DNA of 64,000 nt from Streptomyces sp. NBC_00370 (GTDB lineage Bacteria > Actinomycetota > Actinomycetes > Streptomycetales > Streptomycetaceae), in NCBI RefSeq assembly GCF_036084755.1, contig NZ_CP107968.1:2300501-2364500 (forward strand), in the 5' to 3' direction. Under the pieces are notes generated by a model that searched no databases, was not told the DNA's origin, and saw only the letters and a program-made list of their open reading frames with translations. This document shows, piece by piece, positions 8,601 through 17,428 of the stretch; within the stretch, counting starts at the first letter, position 1; every line of letters starts with the position of its first letter. The translations under genes were made by a program, and so were the position numbers.

Positions 8601-9144
8601 AGATGTCCTGGTACTCGGAGGCCGCCTTCAGCGCCTCGTCGAACTGGCCGAGCCGCAGCCGGGTCTGCAACTCGCCGGACGGGCAGCCGGTGGAGGCGAT
8701 CAGACCTTCGGACCACTTGGCGATGGTCTCCTTGTCCATCCGCGGCCACTTGGTCAGCCAGCCCTCCGCGTACGCGTCGGAGGAGAGCCGGAAGATGTTG
8801 TGCAGCCCCGTCGCGTTCGACGCCCAGATCGTCTTGTGCGTGTAACCGCCGGAACCCGACACGTCGTCACGCTTCTGGTGCGGCTGGCCCCACTGCACCT
8901 TGCGCTTGTTGCGCCGCGACTCGGGCGCCACGTACGCCTCGATGCCGATGATCGGCGTCACGTCCGCCTTCTTCGCCTGATGGAAGAAGTCGTACGCGCC
9001 GTGCAGATTCCCGTGGTCCGTCATGGCGATGTGGGACATCCCCATCTCTTTGCACGCGTTGAACATGTCGCCGAGCCGCGCGGCACCGTCCAGGAGCGAG
9101 TACTGGGTGTGCACGTGCAGGTGCGTGAACGGCGGCTTTGTCAC
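5608..9144 (-). CDS. dnaE: DNA polymerase III alpha subunit
   Basis: A 1178-residue replicative polymerase, the usual DnaE1 length for Streptomyces. The PHP domain opens with HLHVHTQYSLLDG (residues 8-20). The palm carries GPGRGSAAGS (about residues 377-386) and the catalytic acidic motif PDVDIDFDERRR (about 415-426), followed by fingers, a helix-hairpin-helix region, and an OB fold near VVTIGGIISGL. It copies the chromosome as part of the DNA polymerase III holoenzyme. The GTG at 9144 has GGAGG eight bases upstream. It is transcribed alone, divergent from the DUF2252 gene, and ends at the 24-bp terminator. Confidence 0.97.
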   Translation of the reverse strand: MTKPPFTHLHVHTQYSLLDGAARLGDMFNACKEMGMSHIAMTDHGNLHGAYDFFHQAKKADVTPIIGIEAYVAPESRRNKRKVQWGQPHQKRDDVSGSGGYTHKTIWASNATGLHNIFRLSSDAYAEGWLTKWPRMDKETIAKWSEGLIASTGCPSGELQTRLRLGQFDEALKAASEYQDIFGKDRYFLELMDHGIEIERRVRDGLLEVGKKLGIPPLVTNDSHYTYANEATAHDALLCIQTGKNLSDPDRFRFDGTGYYLKSTDEMYAVDSSDAWQEGCANTLLVAQQIDTEGMFQEKNLMPRFDVPDGFTEVTWFKEETMRGMARRYPNGIPEDRQKQVEYEMGIIIEMGFPGYFLVVADFIMWAKNNGIAVGPGRGSAAGSIVSYAMGITDLDPIEHGLIFERFLNPERISMPDVDIDFDERRRGEVIRYVTEKYGADKVAMIGTYGKIKAKNAIKDSARVLGYPYAMGDRLTKAMPADVLGKGIDLNGITDPKHPRYGEAGEIRGMYENEPDVKKVIDTAKGVEGLVRQMGVHAAGVIMSSETITDHVPVWVRHTDQVTITQWDYPSCESLGLLKMDFLGLRNLTIMDDAVKMVKANKGVDLDLLALPLDDPTTYELLCRGDTLGVFQFDGGPMRSLLRLMKPDNFEDISAVSALYRPGPMGMNSHTNYALRKNGQQEITPIHPELEEPLREVLGLTHGLIVYQEQVQKAAQIIAGYSLGEADILRRVMGKKKADELAKNFVLFQAGAKKNNYSDEAIKALWDVLVPFAGYAFNKAHSSAYGLVTYWTAYLKANYPAEYMAALLTSVKDDKDKSAVYLNECRRMGIKVLPPNVNESQSNFAAQGDDVILFGLTAVRNVGTNVVDSIIRCRRAKGKYASFPDFLDKVEAVVCNKRTVESLIKAGAFDEMGHTRKGLVAHHEPMIDNVVQVKRKEAEGQFDLFGSGEEESSEPGFGLDVEFSDIEWDKSYLLAQEREMLGLYVSDHPLFGIEHVLSDKSDAAISQLTGGEHADGAVVTIGGIISGLQRKMTKQGNAWAIATVEDLAGSIECMFFPATYQLVSTQLVEDTVVFVKGRLDKREDIPRLVAMELQVPDVSSAGTDAPVTITIPTVKVTPPMVSRLGEILGSHRGNSEVRIKLQGARKTTVLRLDRHRVQPDPALFGDLKVLLGPACLAG

Positions 9145-9312
9145 GGTGCTGGCCTCCAACGAACGGCAGGGGGGAACAGCGTGGAAGTCTACGACTCGGG
9201 ACCGACAGACGCGGGCACTCCCGGGCACTCGCGAGTACCGTCGTGCGTTGCGCATTCCGGGGCCCTTGCCGGGCCCGTAACACCCACCATCCCCCCCAGG
9301 AGGCACCCAGCG

Positions 9313-10656
9313 ATGTCGGTCCCGCGACCCGTTGAAGCAGCTGACGAGGGACGCGGCGAGGAGATCCTCGCCGTGTTCGACACCGCGTTCGGCGAGCTTC
9401 TGGCGGCCGATCCAGCAGCCTTCCAGGTGAAGTTCCGCAAGATGGCCGCCTCGGCCTTCGCCTTCTACCGGGGCACGGCGTGCCTGTTCTACAACGACCT
9501 GGAGAAGGAGGGCGCGGGCAGCAGGGCGGCCGGCCCGTTCCTCGACGAGCGGACCGCCCGGGTGTGGATCCACGGCGATCTGCACGCGGAGAACTTCGGC
9601 ACGTACATGGACGCCAACGGCCGGCTGATCTTCAACGTCAACGACTTCGACGAGGCGTACGTCGGCCCGTTCACCTGGGACCTCCAGCGCCTCGCCGCCT
9701 CGCTGGCGCTGATCGGCTACACCAAGGCGTTCAGCGACGAGCAGATCACCGAACTGGTGGAGATCTACGCGGGCGCCTACCGGGAGCGGATCCACGCCCT
9801 GGCCACCGGCGCCAAGAACGACGAGGTGCCGCCCTTCACGCTGGACACCGCCGAGGGCCCGCTGCTCGGCGTGCTGCGCTCGGCCCGCTCGCTGACCCGC
9901 TTCGGACTGCTCGACTCGATGACCGAGATCCGCGAGTGGGAGCGGCGGTTCTCGCCCGGCGGCAGCTCGGTCGAGCTGGACGCGGCGACCCGCTACAAGA
10001 TCCTGGCCGCCTTCGACGGCTACCTGGAGACCCTGCCGGACTCCAGCCTGACCCGGCCCGACTCCTACCGCGTCAAGGACGTGGTGGGGCGGCGCGGCAT
10101 CGGCATCGGCTCGGCGGGCCTGCCCTCCTACAACATCCTGCTGGAGGGCAACAGCGACGCGCTGGAGAACGACGTCGTGATCTACATGAAGCAGGCGCAG
10201 ACCCCGGCGGTCTCCCGGCACATCACCGACGCCGCCGTACGGGACTACTTCCAGCACGAGGGCCACCGCACGGTCATCTCCCAGCGGGCCCTGCAGGCGC
10301 ACGCCGACCCGTGGCTCGGCTGGACCGAGCTGGACGGCGCCGGCCAGCTGGTGGCGGAGATCTCCCCGTACGCGGTCGATCTCGACTGGTCAGACCTGGA
10401 CGACCCGGAGGAGATCGCGGCGGTCGTCGCCGACCTCGGCAGGGCCACGGCCACGATGCACGCGGCCGCCGACGATGAGAGTGGTCACACTCTGGTGCCG
10501 TTCTCCACCGAGCGGGCCATCGACGCGGCCATCGCGGGCGACGAGGAGAACTTCGCGCGGCTGCTGGTGGACTTCGCCCACGCCTACGGGGCACGGGCCA
10601 GGGCCGACCACCAGATCTTCGTGGACCTCTTCCGCAACGGCCGGCTGGCGCCGTAA
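9313..10656 (+). CDS. DUF2252 family protein
   Basis: A 447-residue protein starting at ATG 9313 with AGGAGG upstream. DUF2252 features include VKFRKMAASAFAFYRGTA, the phosphotransferase-like WIHGDLHAENFG (about residues 85-96) and NVNDFDEAYVGPFTWDL, which together resemble the catalytic and metal-binding loops of aminoglycoside-phosphotransferase-like kinases. The biochemical role of the family is unknown. It is divergent from dnaE and monocistronic. Confidence 0.88.
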   Translation: MSVPRPVEAADEGRGEEILAVFDTAFGELLAADPAAFQVKFRKMAASAFAFYRGTACLFYNDLEKEGAGSRAAGPFLDERTARVWIHGDLHAENFGTYMDANGRLIFNVNDFDEAYVGPFTWDLQRLAASLALIGYTKAFSDEQITELVEIYAGAYRERIHALATGAKNDEVPPFTLDTAEGPLLGVLRSARSLTRFGLLDSMTEIREWERRFSPGGSSVELDAATRYKILAAFDGYLETLPDSSLTRPDSYRVKDVVGRRGIGIGSAGLPSYNILLEGNSDALENDVVIYMKQAQTPAVSRHITDAAVRDYFQHEGHRTVISQRALQAHADPWLGWTELDGAGQLVAEISPYAVDLDWSDLDDPEEIAAVVADLGRATATMHAAADDESGHTLVPFSTERAIDAAIAGDEENFARLLVDFAHAYGARARADHQIFVDLFRNGRLAP

Positions 10657-10725
10657 CGGCCCGCCGCGCGCCGAAGCTCTCAGCATTTTCTCACCCGCTC
10701 CTTTAGGGCGGGCATACAGGGCGCC

Positions 10726-11427
10726 ATGGCACACTCGGCGACGATGGACATATCCGGGACGCAGCTCAGGGCGGCGCGGGCAGCACTCTTCACGGCACTG
10801 GTCGTGACGCTGTCCGCGGGCTCGCACGTGCTGCTGTCCCGGGCGCCGCTTCCGCTGTCCGTCGTCGCCGGGCTGAGTGCCGTGGTCTTCGCCCTCGCCT
10901 ACGCGACCGGCGGCCGTGAGCGGAGCTTCGGCCGCACGGCGGCGTTGCTCGTCCCGCTCGAACTGGCCGCGGACACCGTCTTCACCGCGGGCCAGCACGT
11001 CTGTTACGGCCCGGCGGGCGGGCCCGTCGCCGGGTCGCTGCGCTCCGTCGGCTTCGACGTCCTGTGCGGCGGCGCCGTCGGCACCCCGCTGCCGGGCGTG
11101 GCCTCCCCCGGCGGGAGCATCGCAGCGCTGCTCAGCTCGCCCGACCCGGCGCTGCCCTGGCTGCTGCTCGCCGTGCATGTCTCGGTCGGCATGTTCGCCG
11201 CCTACTGGCTGCGGCACGGCGAGTCGGCCCTCGCCTCGCTGGTACGCGCCGTCGCCACCCTCGCCTTCCGCCCGCTGCTGACCGCGGCCGGCGTGGCGGG
11301 CACGGTGCGCGGCGCCGTCCGGCGCGGGGCGCGCCCGGCCGACCGCCCGCGCTTCTCCCGTACCCGGCTTCTCGTGCACTCCGTAGGACGGCGGGGACCT
11401 CCGCGTCTCGCGCTCGGCTCCGTCTGA
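10726..11427 (+). CDS. Predicted integral membrane protein
   Basis: A 233-residue protein with several hydrophobic stretches (about residues 19-35, 42-58, 71-90 and 135-157) and a basic C-terminal tail of about 60 residues (RGAVRRGARPADRPR). Two Cys residues occur in the extracellular-looking middle (QHVCYGP and DVLCGG). I do not recognise a named family. It lies 63 bases before the DsbA-like gene in the same direction, and the Cys pair could be a disulfide substrate, but that is speculative. No clear Shine-Dalgarno precedes the ATG. Confidence 0.6.
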   Translation: MAHSATMDISGTQLRAARAALFTALVVTLSAGSHVLLSRAPLPLSVVAGLSAVVFALAYATGGRERSFGRTAALLVPLELAADTVFTAGQHVCYGPAGGPVAGSLRSVGFDVLCGGAVGTPLPGVASPGGSIAALLSSPDPALPWLLLAVHVSVGMFAAYWLRHGESALASLVRAVATLAFRPLLTAAGVAGTVRGAVRRGARPADRPRFSRTRLLVHSVGRRGPPRLALGSV

Positions 11428-11490
11428 GCCGCAGCTCCCCCGCGTCCGTCTTCTCTCAGTACCTCAGTACGTCACACGGAGTGAACCCCC

Positions 11491-12306
11491 ATGAGCACAC
11501 GCAACAACCAGTCCAACAAGGCTGCCGCCCGCGAGCGGCTGCGCGAGGAGCGCGAGCGGCAGGCGCGCAAGGACAAGGTCCGCAGGCAGTCCATCGTCGG
11601 CGGCTCGGTCGTCGTGGTCCTCGCGATAGCCGCAGGTGTCGGCTTCGCCGTCGTGCAGTCCAACAAGCCCGACCACTGGGAGGCGGCGAAGAAGGTGACG
11701 AACGTCGTCGCGCCCGCCCACACCTCGGGCACGGACGGCACGACCGTCGTCATCGGCAAGTCCACCGCCAAGAAGACCCTGCAGACGTTCGAGGACCCGC
11801 GCTGCCCGATCTGCGCGAGCTTCGAGCAGACGGTCGGCTCGACCGTCCAGAACGACCTCGACGCGGGCAAGTTCAAGATCCAGTACGTCGGCGCCACCTT
11901 CATCGACAACAGCAGCAACGGCGTCGGCTCGAAGAACGCCCTGTCGGCGATGGGCGCCGCGCTCAACGTCAGCACGGACGCCTTCATGCACTACAAGACG
12001 GCCCTCTACTCGGCGAAGTACCACCCCGAGGAGACGCAGGACAAGTTCGCCAAGGACAGCTATCTGATCCAGGTGGCCAACACGGTGCCGGAGCTGAAGA
12101 TCAACGCGGCGTTCCAGAAGGCCGTCAAGGACGGGACGTACGACGCCTGGGCGATGAAGATGTCGGCCGCCTTCGACAAGAGCGGTGTGCAGGGCACCCC
12201 GACCTTCAAGATGGACGGCAAGACGCTCACCGCTTCGGACGGCAGCCAGAACCCGCCGATGACGGTGGCGGACTTCAACGCGGCGCTGACGAAGGCCCTG
12301 GGCTGA
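11491..12306 (+). CDS. Membrane-anchored DsbA-like thioredoxin-fold protein
   Basis: A 271-residue protein. A basic N-terminal tail (about 33 residues) precedes one membrane helix (about residues 35-55), so the rest faces outside. The DsbA-like domain has the active-site CPIC at about residues 108-111 and the cis-proline loop GTPTF near residue 236. It probably catalyses or repairs disulfides in exported proteins. A GGAGTGA lies before the ATG. The last codons and the stop form the first unit of a nine-copy 13-bp tandem repeat, so repeat slippage could change the downstream sequence without altering the product. Confidence 0.88.
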   Translation: MSTRNNQSNKAAARERLREERERQARKDKVRRQSIVGGSVVVVLAIAAGVGFAVVQSNKPDHWEAAKKVTNVVAPAHTSGTDGTTVVIGKSTAKKTLQTFEDPRCPICASFEQTVGSTVQNDLDAGKFKIQYVGATFIDNSSNGVGSKNALSAMGAALNVSTDAFMHYKTALYSAKYHPEETQDKFAKDSYLIQVANTVPELKINAAFQKAVKDGTYDAWAMKMSAAFDKSGVQGTPTFKMDGKTLTASDGSQNPPMTVADFNAALTKALG

Positions 12307-12410
12307 GGCCCTGGGCTGAGACCCTGGGCTGAGGCCCTGGGCTGAGGCCCTGGGCTGAGGCCCTGGGCTGAGGCCCTGGGCTGAGGCCCTGGGCTGAGGC
12401 CCTGGGCTGA
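12294..12410. repeat. Nine tandem copies of a 13-bp unit
   Basis: The unit GGCCCTGGGCTGA is repeated nine times without gaps; only the third unit differs (GACCC in place of GGCCC). The first unit contains the last codons and TGA of the DsbA-like gene; the array ends 45 bases before the stop of the convergent hydrolase gene. Each GCCC can pair with the GGGC of a neighbouring unit, so the transcript can form many alternative hairpins, which may serve as a terminator. Confidence 0.95.
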
Positions 12411-12455
12411 GCCTGCCACCGGACGGGCCCTGGCGGGCCGGCTCCTCGGGGTCGC

Positions 12456-13025
12456 TCAGAGCGATTCGACGAAACCCAGCGCGACCCGCCAGGTCTGCTC
12501 GGCCGCTTCGGCGTCGTGGTCGGGCAGCTCGGGGTCGGTGTACAGATGGCCGGCCCCCGGGTACCGGTAGATCTCCACATCGGCGCCGACCTGCCGCATG
12601 CGCAGGTACCAGGCGTTCAGCCAGTCGTCCGTCTCGAACGGGTCCGGCTCGGCCACGTGCAGCTGTACGGGCAGCTCGTCCACCGACGCGTTCTCCGCGA
12701 TGTCGGACGTCCCGTGCAACAGCAGCAGGCCGCGCGCCTTGTCGTCGCCGAGCGCGAGGTTCTGTGCGATCGAGCCGCCGAGCGAGAACCCGGCGTAGAC
12801 CAGACCGCGCTCGGAGTACGGCGCCGCGGCCAGGACGGCCCGCCGCAGCAGCTCCTCCTTGCCGATCTTGTCCTTCAGCGCCATGCCGTCCTCGACCGTC
12901 CCGGCGGTTTGTCCCTCGTACAGGTCGGGCACGCGCACGTAATGCCCGGCCCCGCGCAGCCGCTCGGCTGCCGTGTGCACGGCCGGGCGCAGCCCGAGGG
13001 CCGAATGGAAAAGCATGATGTCCAT
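12456..13025 (-). CDS. Dienelactone hydrolase family protein
   Basis: A 189-residue alpha/beta hydrolase. The nucleophile elbow is GFSLGG, with Ser where classical dienelactone hydrolases have Cys; the acid is probably in EPDPFETDDW, and the His is in GAGHLYTD. This composition suggests a general esterase-like enzyme rather than a true dienelactone hydrolase. The ATG at 13025 is preceded by CAGGAT ending 6 bases upstream, consistent with a leaderless mRNA. It is divergent from the MscS-like gene and ends next to the 13-bp tandem repeat. Confidence 0.85.
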   Translation of the reverse strand: MDIMLFHSALGLRPAVHTAAERLRGAGHYVRVPDLYEGQTAGTVEDGMALKDKIGKEELLRRAVLAAAPYSERGLVYAGFSLGGSIAQNLALGDDKARGLLLLHGTSDIAENASVDELPVQLHVAEPDPFETDDWLNAWYLRMRQVGADVEIYRYPGAGHLYTDPELPDHDAEAAEQTWRVALGFVESL

Positions 13026-13071
13026 CCGGCCATCCTGCCAGCCCGGAACGGGGACGACGATCGAGGGAGAC

Positions 13072-14226
13072 ATGGAGAACGTACTGCGACCGCTGGCCGT
13101 GATCGGCGGGTCCGTCGTCCTCGCGCTGCTGCTCGGCTGGGGCGTGGACGTCCTGCTGCGCCGCGCGGACGAGCGGCACCGCGAGACCCCGCTGTGGGGG
13201 CTGCTGCGCCGCTGCCAGCCACCGCTCCTGGTCGTACTGCTCACTTCCTTGCTGCGCGGCACCTACCGCGCAGTCAAGTGGCAGGTCATCCAGGACCACC
13301 AGGCGCACATCGGGCAGCTGCTGACGCTGGTGCTGATCGGCGCGAGCGCCTGGCTGGTGGTGCGGATCGTGTCCGCCGTCGTCCAGTCCTCGTACACGCG
13401 CTACGCGTCGGCGACCCGCGACCCGGCCCGGGTGCGCCGGGTGCGGACCCAGGTGACGCTGATCATGCGGATCGTCACGGCGGTCGTGGTGATCGTGGCG
13501 GTCGCCGCGATCCTGCTCACCTTCCCCGGCATGCGCGCGATCGGTACGTCGATGCTGGCGTCGGCCGGGATCATCGGGATCGTCGCCGGTGTCGCCGCGC
13601 AGGCCACCCTCGGCAATCTCTTCGCCGGCTTCCAGATCGCCTTCGGCGACATGGTGCGGATCGGCGACACGGTCGTGGTGAACGGCGAGTGGGGTGTCGT
13701 CGAGGAGGTCACGCTGACCTTCCTCACCGTGCGGACCTGGGACGAGCGGCGCATCACGATGCCGGTGTCGTACTTCACCAGCCAGCCGTTCGAGAACTGG
13801 TCGCGCGGCGGGGTGCAGATGACCGGCACGGTCTTCTTCCAGCTGGATCACTCGGCCCCGGTGCCGCTGATGCGCGAGAAGCTGGAGGAGATCCTGCTCG
13901 GGTGCGAGGCGTGGGACGGCCGTACGTGGAGCCTGGCCGTCACGGACACGGGTCCGACGACGATCGAGGTGCGGGCGGTCGTCACGGCCAAGGACGCCGA
14001 CGACATCTGGACGGTCCGCTGCGCGGTACGCGAGCAGCTGATCGCGTGGCTGGCGGAGGACCACCCGTACGCACTGCCGAGGGTCGCCATGGCGGCGGCG
14101 CCTGTGCCGTCCCCCGACGGCCAGTTCCCGTCGAACGGCGGACGCCCGCCGACACAGCGGGAGGGCCGCGAGGAACGCGAAAGCGTCGAGGCCCAGGCCC
14201 AGGCCCCGGACACGGGCCGCGGCTGA
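13072..14226 (+). CDS. MscS-family mechanosensitive ion channel
   Basis: A 384-residue membrane protein. Four to five hydrophobic segments lead into the pore-lining helix and MscS beta domain signature: GIIGIVAGVAAQATLGNLFAGFQIAFGDMVRIGDTVVVNGEWGVV is partly quoted here by its parts AAQATLGNLFAG and GDTVVVNGEWG (around residues 180-210). Such channels release solutes on hypo-osmotic shock. The C-terminal 50 residues are polar and probably disordered. GAGGGA precedes the ATG. Confidence 0.88.
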   Translation: MENVLRPLAVIGGSVVLALLLGWGVDVLLRRADERHRETPLWGLLRRCQPPLLVVLLTSLLRGTYRAVKWQVIQDHQAHIGQLLTLVLIGASAWLVVRIVSAVVQSSYTRYASATRDPARVRRVRTQVTLIMRIVTAVVVIVAVAAILLTFPGMRAIGTSMLASAGIIGIVAGVAAQATLGNLFAGFQIAFGDMVRIGDTVVVNGEWGVVEEVTLTFLTVRTWDERRITMPVSYFTSQPFENWSRGGVQMTGTVFFQLDHSAPVPLMREKLEEILLGCEAWDGRTWSLAVTDTGPTTIEVRAVVTAKDADDIWTVRCAVREQLIAWLAEDHPYALPRVAMAAAPVPSPDGQFPSNGGRPPTQREGREERESVEAQAQAPDTGRG

Positions 14227-14280
14227 AGCGGGCGGCCGGGAGCTGACCTGGCCCGGCGCGGGATGAAGCCCGGCGTGCGA

Positions 14281-14307
14281 GACCCGGGCCCCATGCGGGG
14301 CCGGGTC
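14281..14307. terminator. Stem-loop between convergent genes
   Basis: An 11-bp GC-rich stem with one bulged base (GACCCGG-CCCC paired with GGGG-CCGGGTC) and an ATGC loop. It separates the MscS-like gene from the antiporter gene and overlaps the antiporter's stop codon. Confidence 0.6.
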
Positions 14308-15892
14308 AGCGCATGCTGCGGACGTCCAGGTGGCGTAGCACCTTGTCCACGACCTCCGGGTCGGCGCCCGGCTCGTTGCGGGCCGCCAGGATCTCGTGGC
14401 GGGCCGCCGACATCATGTCGCGCTGGACGCGCTGGAGCGTCTTCAGGTAGTCCTGCCGCTTGGCGAACCAATCGCGCCGCTCGTCGTCGACGACCAGCGG
14501 GCTGATCCGCGCCCCGATGTCGATCGCCGCGCGCGCCAGCCGCTCGCTGATCTCCTCGGGCAGTTCCTCGGCGGCGTCGATCTCCCTGAGCCTGCGCCGC
14601 GCCGCCCTGGCGGCCCGGATCGCCAGCGAGTGCTCCAGCTCCCGCTCGGCGTCCGTGTCGGCGCGTACGCCCAGCTTGCGCACCAGCCAGGGCAGCGTGA
14701 GCCCCTGGATGACGAGCGTGGCCATGATGACGACGAACGCGATGAAGACGATCTCGTCGCGCCCCGGGAACGGTTTGCCGTCGTCGGTCTTGAGCGGGAT
14801 GGCGAGCGCCAGCGCGACGGAGGCGACACCGCGCATACCGGCCCACCACATGACGACCGTCTCGCGCCAGCCGACGGGGATGTCCTCGTCGTAGTCGCGC
14901 AGCTTGTGCAGTCGTTTGGCGAGCCAGGTGGCAGGCAGCAGATACAGCAGCCGTACCCCGACGACGACCACGACGACGGCGCCGCCCCAGCCCAGCATCT
15001 CCGCCATGTGACTGTCGGCGGTGCCGAGCGCGTTGTGCAGTTCGAGGCCGATGAGGCCGAAGGCGACGCCGGTGACGAGCGTGTCGACGATCTCCCAGAA
15101 CGAGTTGCCCGCGAGCCGTCCCATCACGTCGTCGGCGTCCGCCGTGTGCTCGGCGAGGAACAGCGCGACGGTGAGCACGGCCAGCACACCGGAGCCGCTC
15201 AGCTCCTCGGCGAGGACGTAGCTGATGAACGGCACCAGCAGCGTGAGGCCGATCTGCAGGGTCGCGTCGCCGAGCAGTGCCATGAGCTTGTTGGAGACCC
15301 AGCCCAAAACGAGCCCGACGGCGACGGCCACCACGGCGGAGAGCACCAGCGACCCCACGGCGTGCGGCCACGAGAAGCTGCCGCTGACGGCCGCGAGGAC
15401 CGCCACGTGGTAGAGCACGATCGCGGTGACGTCGTTGAAGAGCCCCTCGCCCTCCAGGATCGACACGAGCCGGCGCGGCAGCCCCAGCGATCCGGCGACG
15501 GCGGTCGCCGCGACCGGGTCGGGCGGCGCGACGAGCGCGCCCAGCGCGACGGCGGCGGCGATCGGCAGTCCCGGTACGACGGAGCCGGCGACCGCGGCGA
15601 CCGCAGCCGTCGTGACGAACACCAGCGCGACGGCGAGCAGGAAGATGGGGCGTCTGTTGGCGGCGAACTGCCGCCAGGAGGTGCGCTGCACGGCCGCGTA
15701 CAGCAGCGGCGGAAGCAGCACCGGCAGGATGAAGTCCGGCGGCACCTCGACGTTCGGCACGAACGGCAGCAGGGCGAGGACGACCCCGAGCAGGGTCATC
15801 AGGACCGGCGGCGGCAGTCCGATGCGCTCGCCGACCGGCACCATGACCACCGCACCGAGCAACAGCGCGAAGAGCAACGCCAACTGGTCCAC
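14306..15892 (-). CDS. Na+/H+ antiporter (CPA1 family)
   Basis: A 528-residue protein with about twelve membrane helices in the first 400 residues. ALVAPPDPVAATAV and EGEGLFNDVTAIVLYH are the CPA1 signatures; the ND pair in FNDVT is the ion-binding site of electroneutral exchangers. The C-terminal 120 residues are a charged cytoplasmic tail with Arg/Glu helices. It probably exports Na+ (or K+) in exchange for protons for pH and salt homeostasis. It lies 95 bases downstream of the acetyltransferase gene and may belong to the lspA-rluD-GNAT operon or have its own promoter. Confidence 0.92.
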   Translation of the reverse strand: MDQLALLFALLLGAVVMVPVGERIGLPPPVLMTLLGVVLALLPFVPNVEVPPDFILPVLLPPLLYAAVQRTSWRQFAANRRPIFLLAVALVFVTTAAVAAVAGSVVPGLPIAAAVALGALVAPPDPVAATAVAGSLGLPRRLVSILEGEGLFNDVTAIVLYHVAVLAAVSGSFSWPHAVGSLVLSAVVAVAVGLVLGWVSNKLMALLGDATLQIGLTLLVPFISYVLAEELSGSGVLAVLTVALFLAEHTADADDVMGRLAGNSFWEIVDTLVTGVAFGLIGLELHNALGTADSHMAEMLGWGGAVVVVVVGVRLLYLLPATWLAKRLHKLRDYDEDIPVGWRETVVMWWAGMRGVASVALALAIPLKTDDGKPFPGRDEIVFIAFVVIMATLVIQGLTLPWLVRKLGVRADTDAERELEHSLAIRAARAARRRLREIDAAEELPEEISERLARAAIDIGARISPLVVDDERRDWFAKRQDYLKTLQRVQRDMMSAARHEILAARNEPGADPEVVDKVLRHLDVRSMR

Positions 15893-15987
15893 GGGTGCGT
15901 CCTCCGGCGGTCGACAGCCGCCACAGAGGTTGGGGCGGGGATCGGACGATCAAGACACCAGAGTGCCATGTGCTCCGACCGGCGCTT

Positions 15988-16473
15988 TTACAGCCCCCGC
16001 CGCATCGACCGGTGGGCGATGCCCGCGTCCTGGAACTCGGGTCCGTACGGCTCGTAGCCCAGCTTCTGGTAGAAGCCCATGGCGTGCGTCTGGGCGTGCA
16101 GGTCGACGGCGGTCAGACCGCGCTCGCGCGCCGCGTCCTCGATGGCCCGCACCAGCGCCGCGCCGACGCCCAGACCGCGGGCGGCCTTGGTCACCGCGAG
16201 CCGGCCGAGCGAGCCGACGCCGGGCGCTCCGCCGGTGCTGCCGGCCGCGTCGGCGCCGTACAGCAGTCGTCCGGTGCCCAGCGGCAGCCCGTCGTCGCGG
16301 ACCGCGAGTACGTGGACGGCCGTCTCGTCGTGCCTGTCGTACTCGATGTCCTCGGGCACCCGCTGCTCGGCGACGAAGACGTCCTTGCGGATGCCGAAGC
16401 ACGCCTCACGGTCGGCCGGGTCGACCGCGACCCGTATCCGGTACGCGGCGCCGCCCGCCGCTGCCTCGGTCAT
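15988..16473 (-). CDS. GNAT family N-acetyltransferase
   Basis: A 161-residue GNAT protein. The acetyl-CoA-binding signature is [10 protein letters not shown], preceded by the [14 protein letters not shown] strand, and the late [19 protein letters not shown] segment is typical of ElaA-like members. The substrate is unknown. The ATG overlaps the stop of rluD (ATGA), so the two are translationally coupled. Confidence 0.9.
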   Translation of the reverse strand: MTEAAAGGAAYRIRVAVDPADREACFGIRKDVFVAEQRVPEDIEYDRHDETAVHVLAVRDDGLPLGTGRLLYGADAAGSTGGAPGVGSLGRLAVTKAARGLGVGAALVRAIEDAARERGLTAVDLHAQTHAMGFYQKLGYEPYGPEFQDAGIAHRSMRRGL

Positions 16474-17411
16474 GCGTTGCTCTCCGCCCTCACCTTGTCC
16501 AGCGCACCCTGCAGATCGGCGGGGTACGTGCTCTCGAATTCCACCCAGCGCCCGTCCGAGGGGTGCTCGAAGCCGAGGCGCACCGCGTGCAGCCACTGCC
16601 TGGTCAGGCCGAGGCGCTTGGACAGGGTCGGGTCGGCGCCGTAGGTCAGGTCGCCCACGCAGGGGTGCCGGTGGGCCGACATGTGCACGCGGATCTGGTG
16701 CGTACGGCCCGTCTCCAGCTTGATGTCCAGCAGCGAGGCCGACCGGAACGCCTCGATCAGGTCGTAGTGCGTCACGGACGGCTTGCCGTCGGCGGTGACC
16801 GCCCACTTGTAGTCGTGGTGCGGGTGCCGGCCGATGGGGGCGTCGATGGTCCCGCTCATCGGGTCCGGGTGTCCCTGCACCAGCGCGTGGTAGCGCTTGT
16901 CGACGACGCGCTCCTTGAACTGGGCCTTCAGCAGCGTGTACGCACGCTCCGACTTGGCCACCACCATCAGCCCGGAGGTGCCGACGTCCAGCCGGTGCAC
17001 GATGCCCTGGCGCTCGGCCGCGCCGGAGGTCGAGATACGGAATCCGGCGGCGGCCAGGCCGCCGATGACGGTGGTGCCCGTCCAGCCGGGGCTGGGATGG
17101 GCCGCGACTCCGACCGGCTTGACGATCACGACGATGTCGTCGTCGTCATGGACGATCTCCATGCCCTCGACCGGCTCGGCGACGATCCGCACCGGCACCG
17201 CGGGGGCCGGCATCTCCACTTCGAGCCAGGCGCCGCCGTTCACCCGCTCGGACTTCCCGACGACGGAGCCGTCGACCTGGACCTTCCCTGAGGCGGCCAG
17301 CTCGGCCGCCTTCGTACGGGAGAACCCGAACATACGGGCTATGGCGGCGTCGACGCGCTCGCCTTCCAGTCCATCGGGCACGGGCAGCGTTCTGATCTCG
17401 GGGAAGCTCAC
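16470..17411 (-). CDS. rluD: 23S rRNA pseudouridine synthase, RluA/RluD family
   Basis: A 313-residue enzyme that converts uridines of large-subunit rRNA to pseudouridine. An S4 RNA-binding domain ([20 protein letters not shown]) occupies the first 75 residues; the catalytic motif [12 protein letters not shown] contains the Asp at about residue 142; the [15 protein letters not shown] motif lies later. It starts at GTG 17411, 17 bases after the stop of lspA, the usual actinobacterial gene pair. The family cannot be split into RluD and other RluA types with certainty from sequence alone. Confidence 0.93.
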   Translation of the reverse strand: MSFPEIRTLPVPDGLEGERVDAAIARMFGFSRTKAAELAASGKVQVDGSVVGKSERVNGGAWLEVEMPAPAVPVRIVAEPVEGMEIVHDDDDIVVIVKPVGVAAHPSPGWTGTTVIGGLAAAGFRISTSGAAERQGIVHRLDVGTSGLMVVAKSERAYTLLKAQFKERVVDKRYHALVQGHPDPMSGTIDAPIGRHPHHDYKWAVTADGKPSVTHYDLIEAFRSASLLDIKLETGRTHQIRVHMSAHRHPCVGDLTYGADPTLSKRLGLTRQWLHAVRLGFEHPSDGRWVEFESTYPADLQGALDKVRAESNA

Positions 17412-17428
17412 CCGTCGAGTATGCCTTG

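Noticed and set aside
5575..10656. A very long plus-strand open frame antisense to dnaE and running into the DUF2252 gene
   Set aside because: Its first 3.7 kb is the complement of dnaE with biased composition and no domain; only the part from 9313 is a gene.
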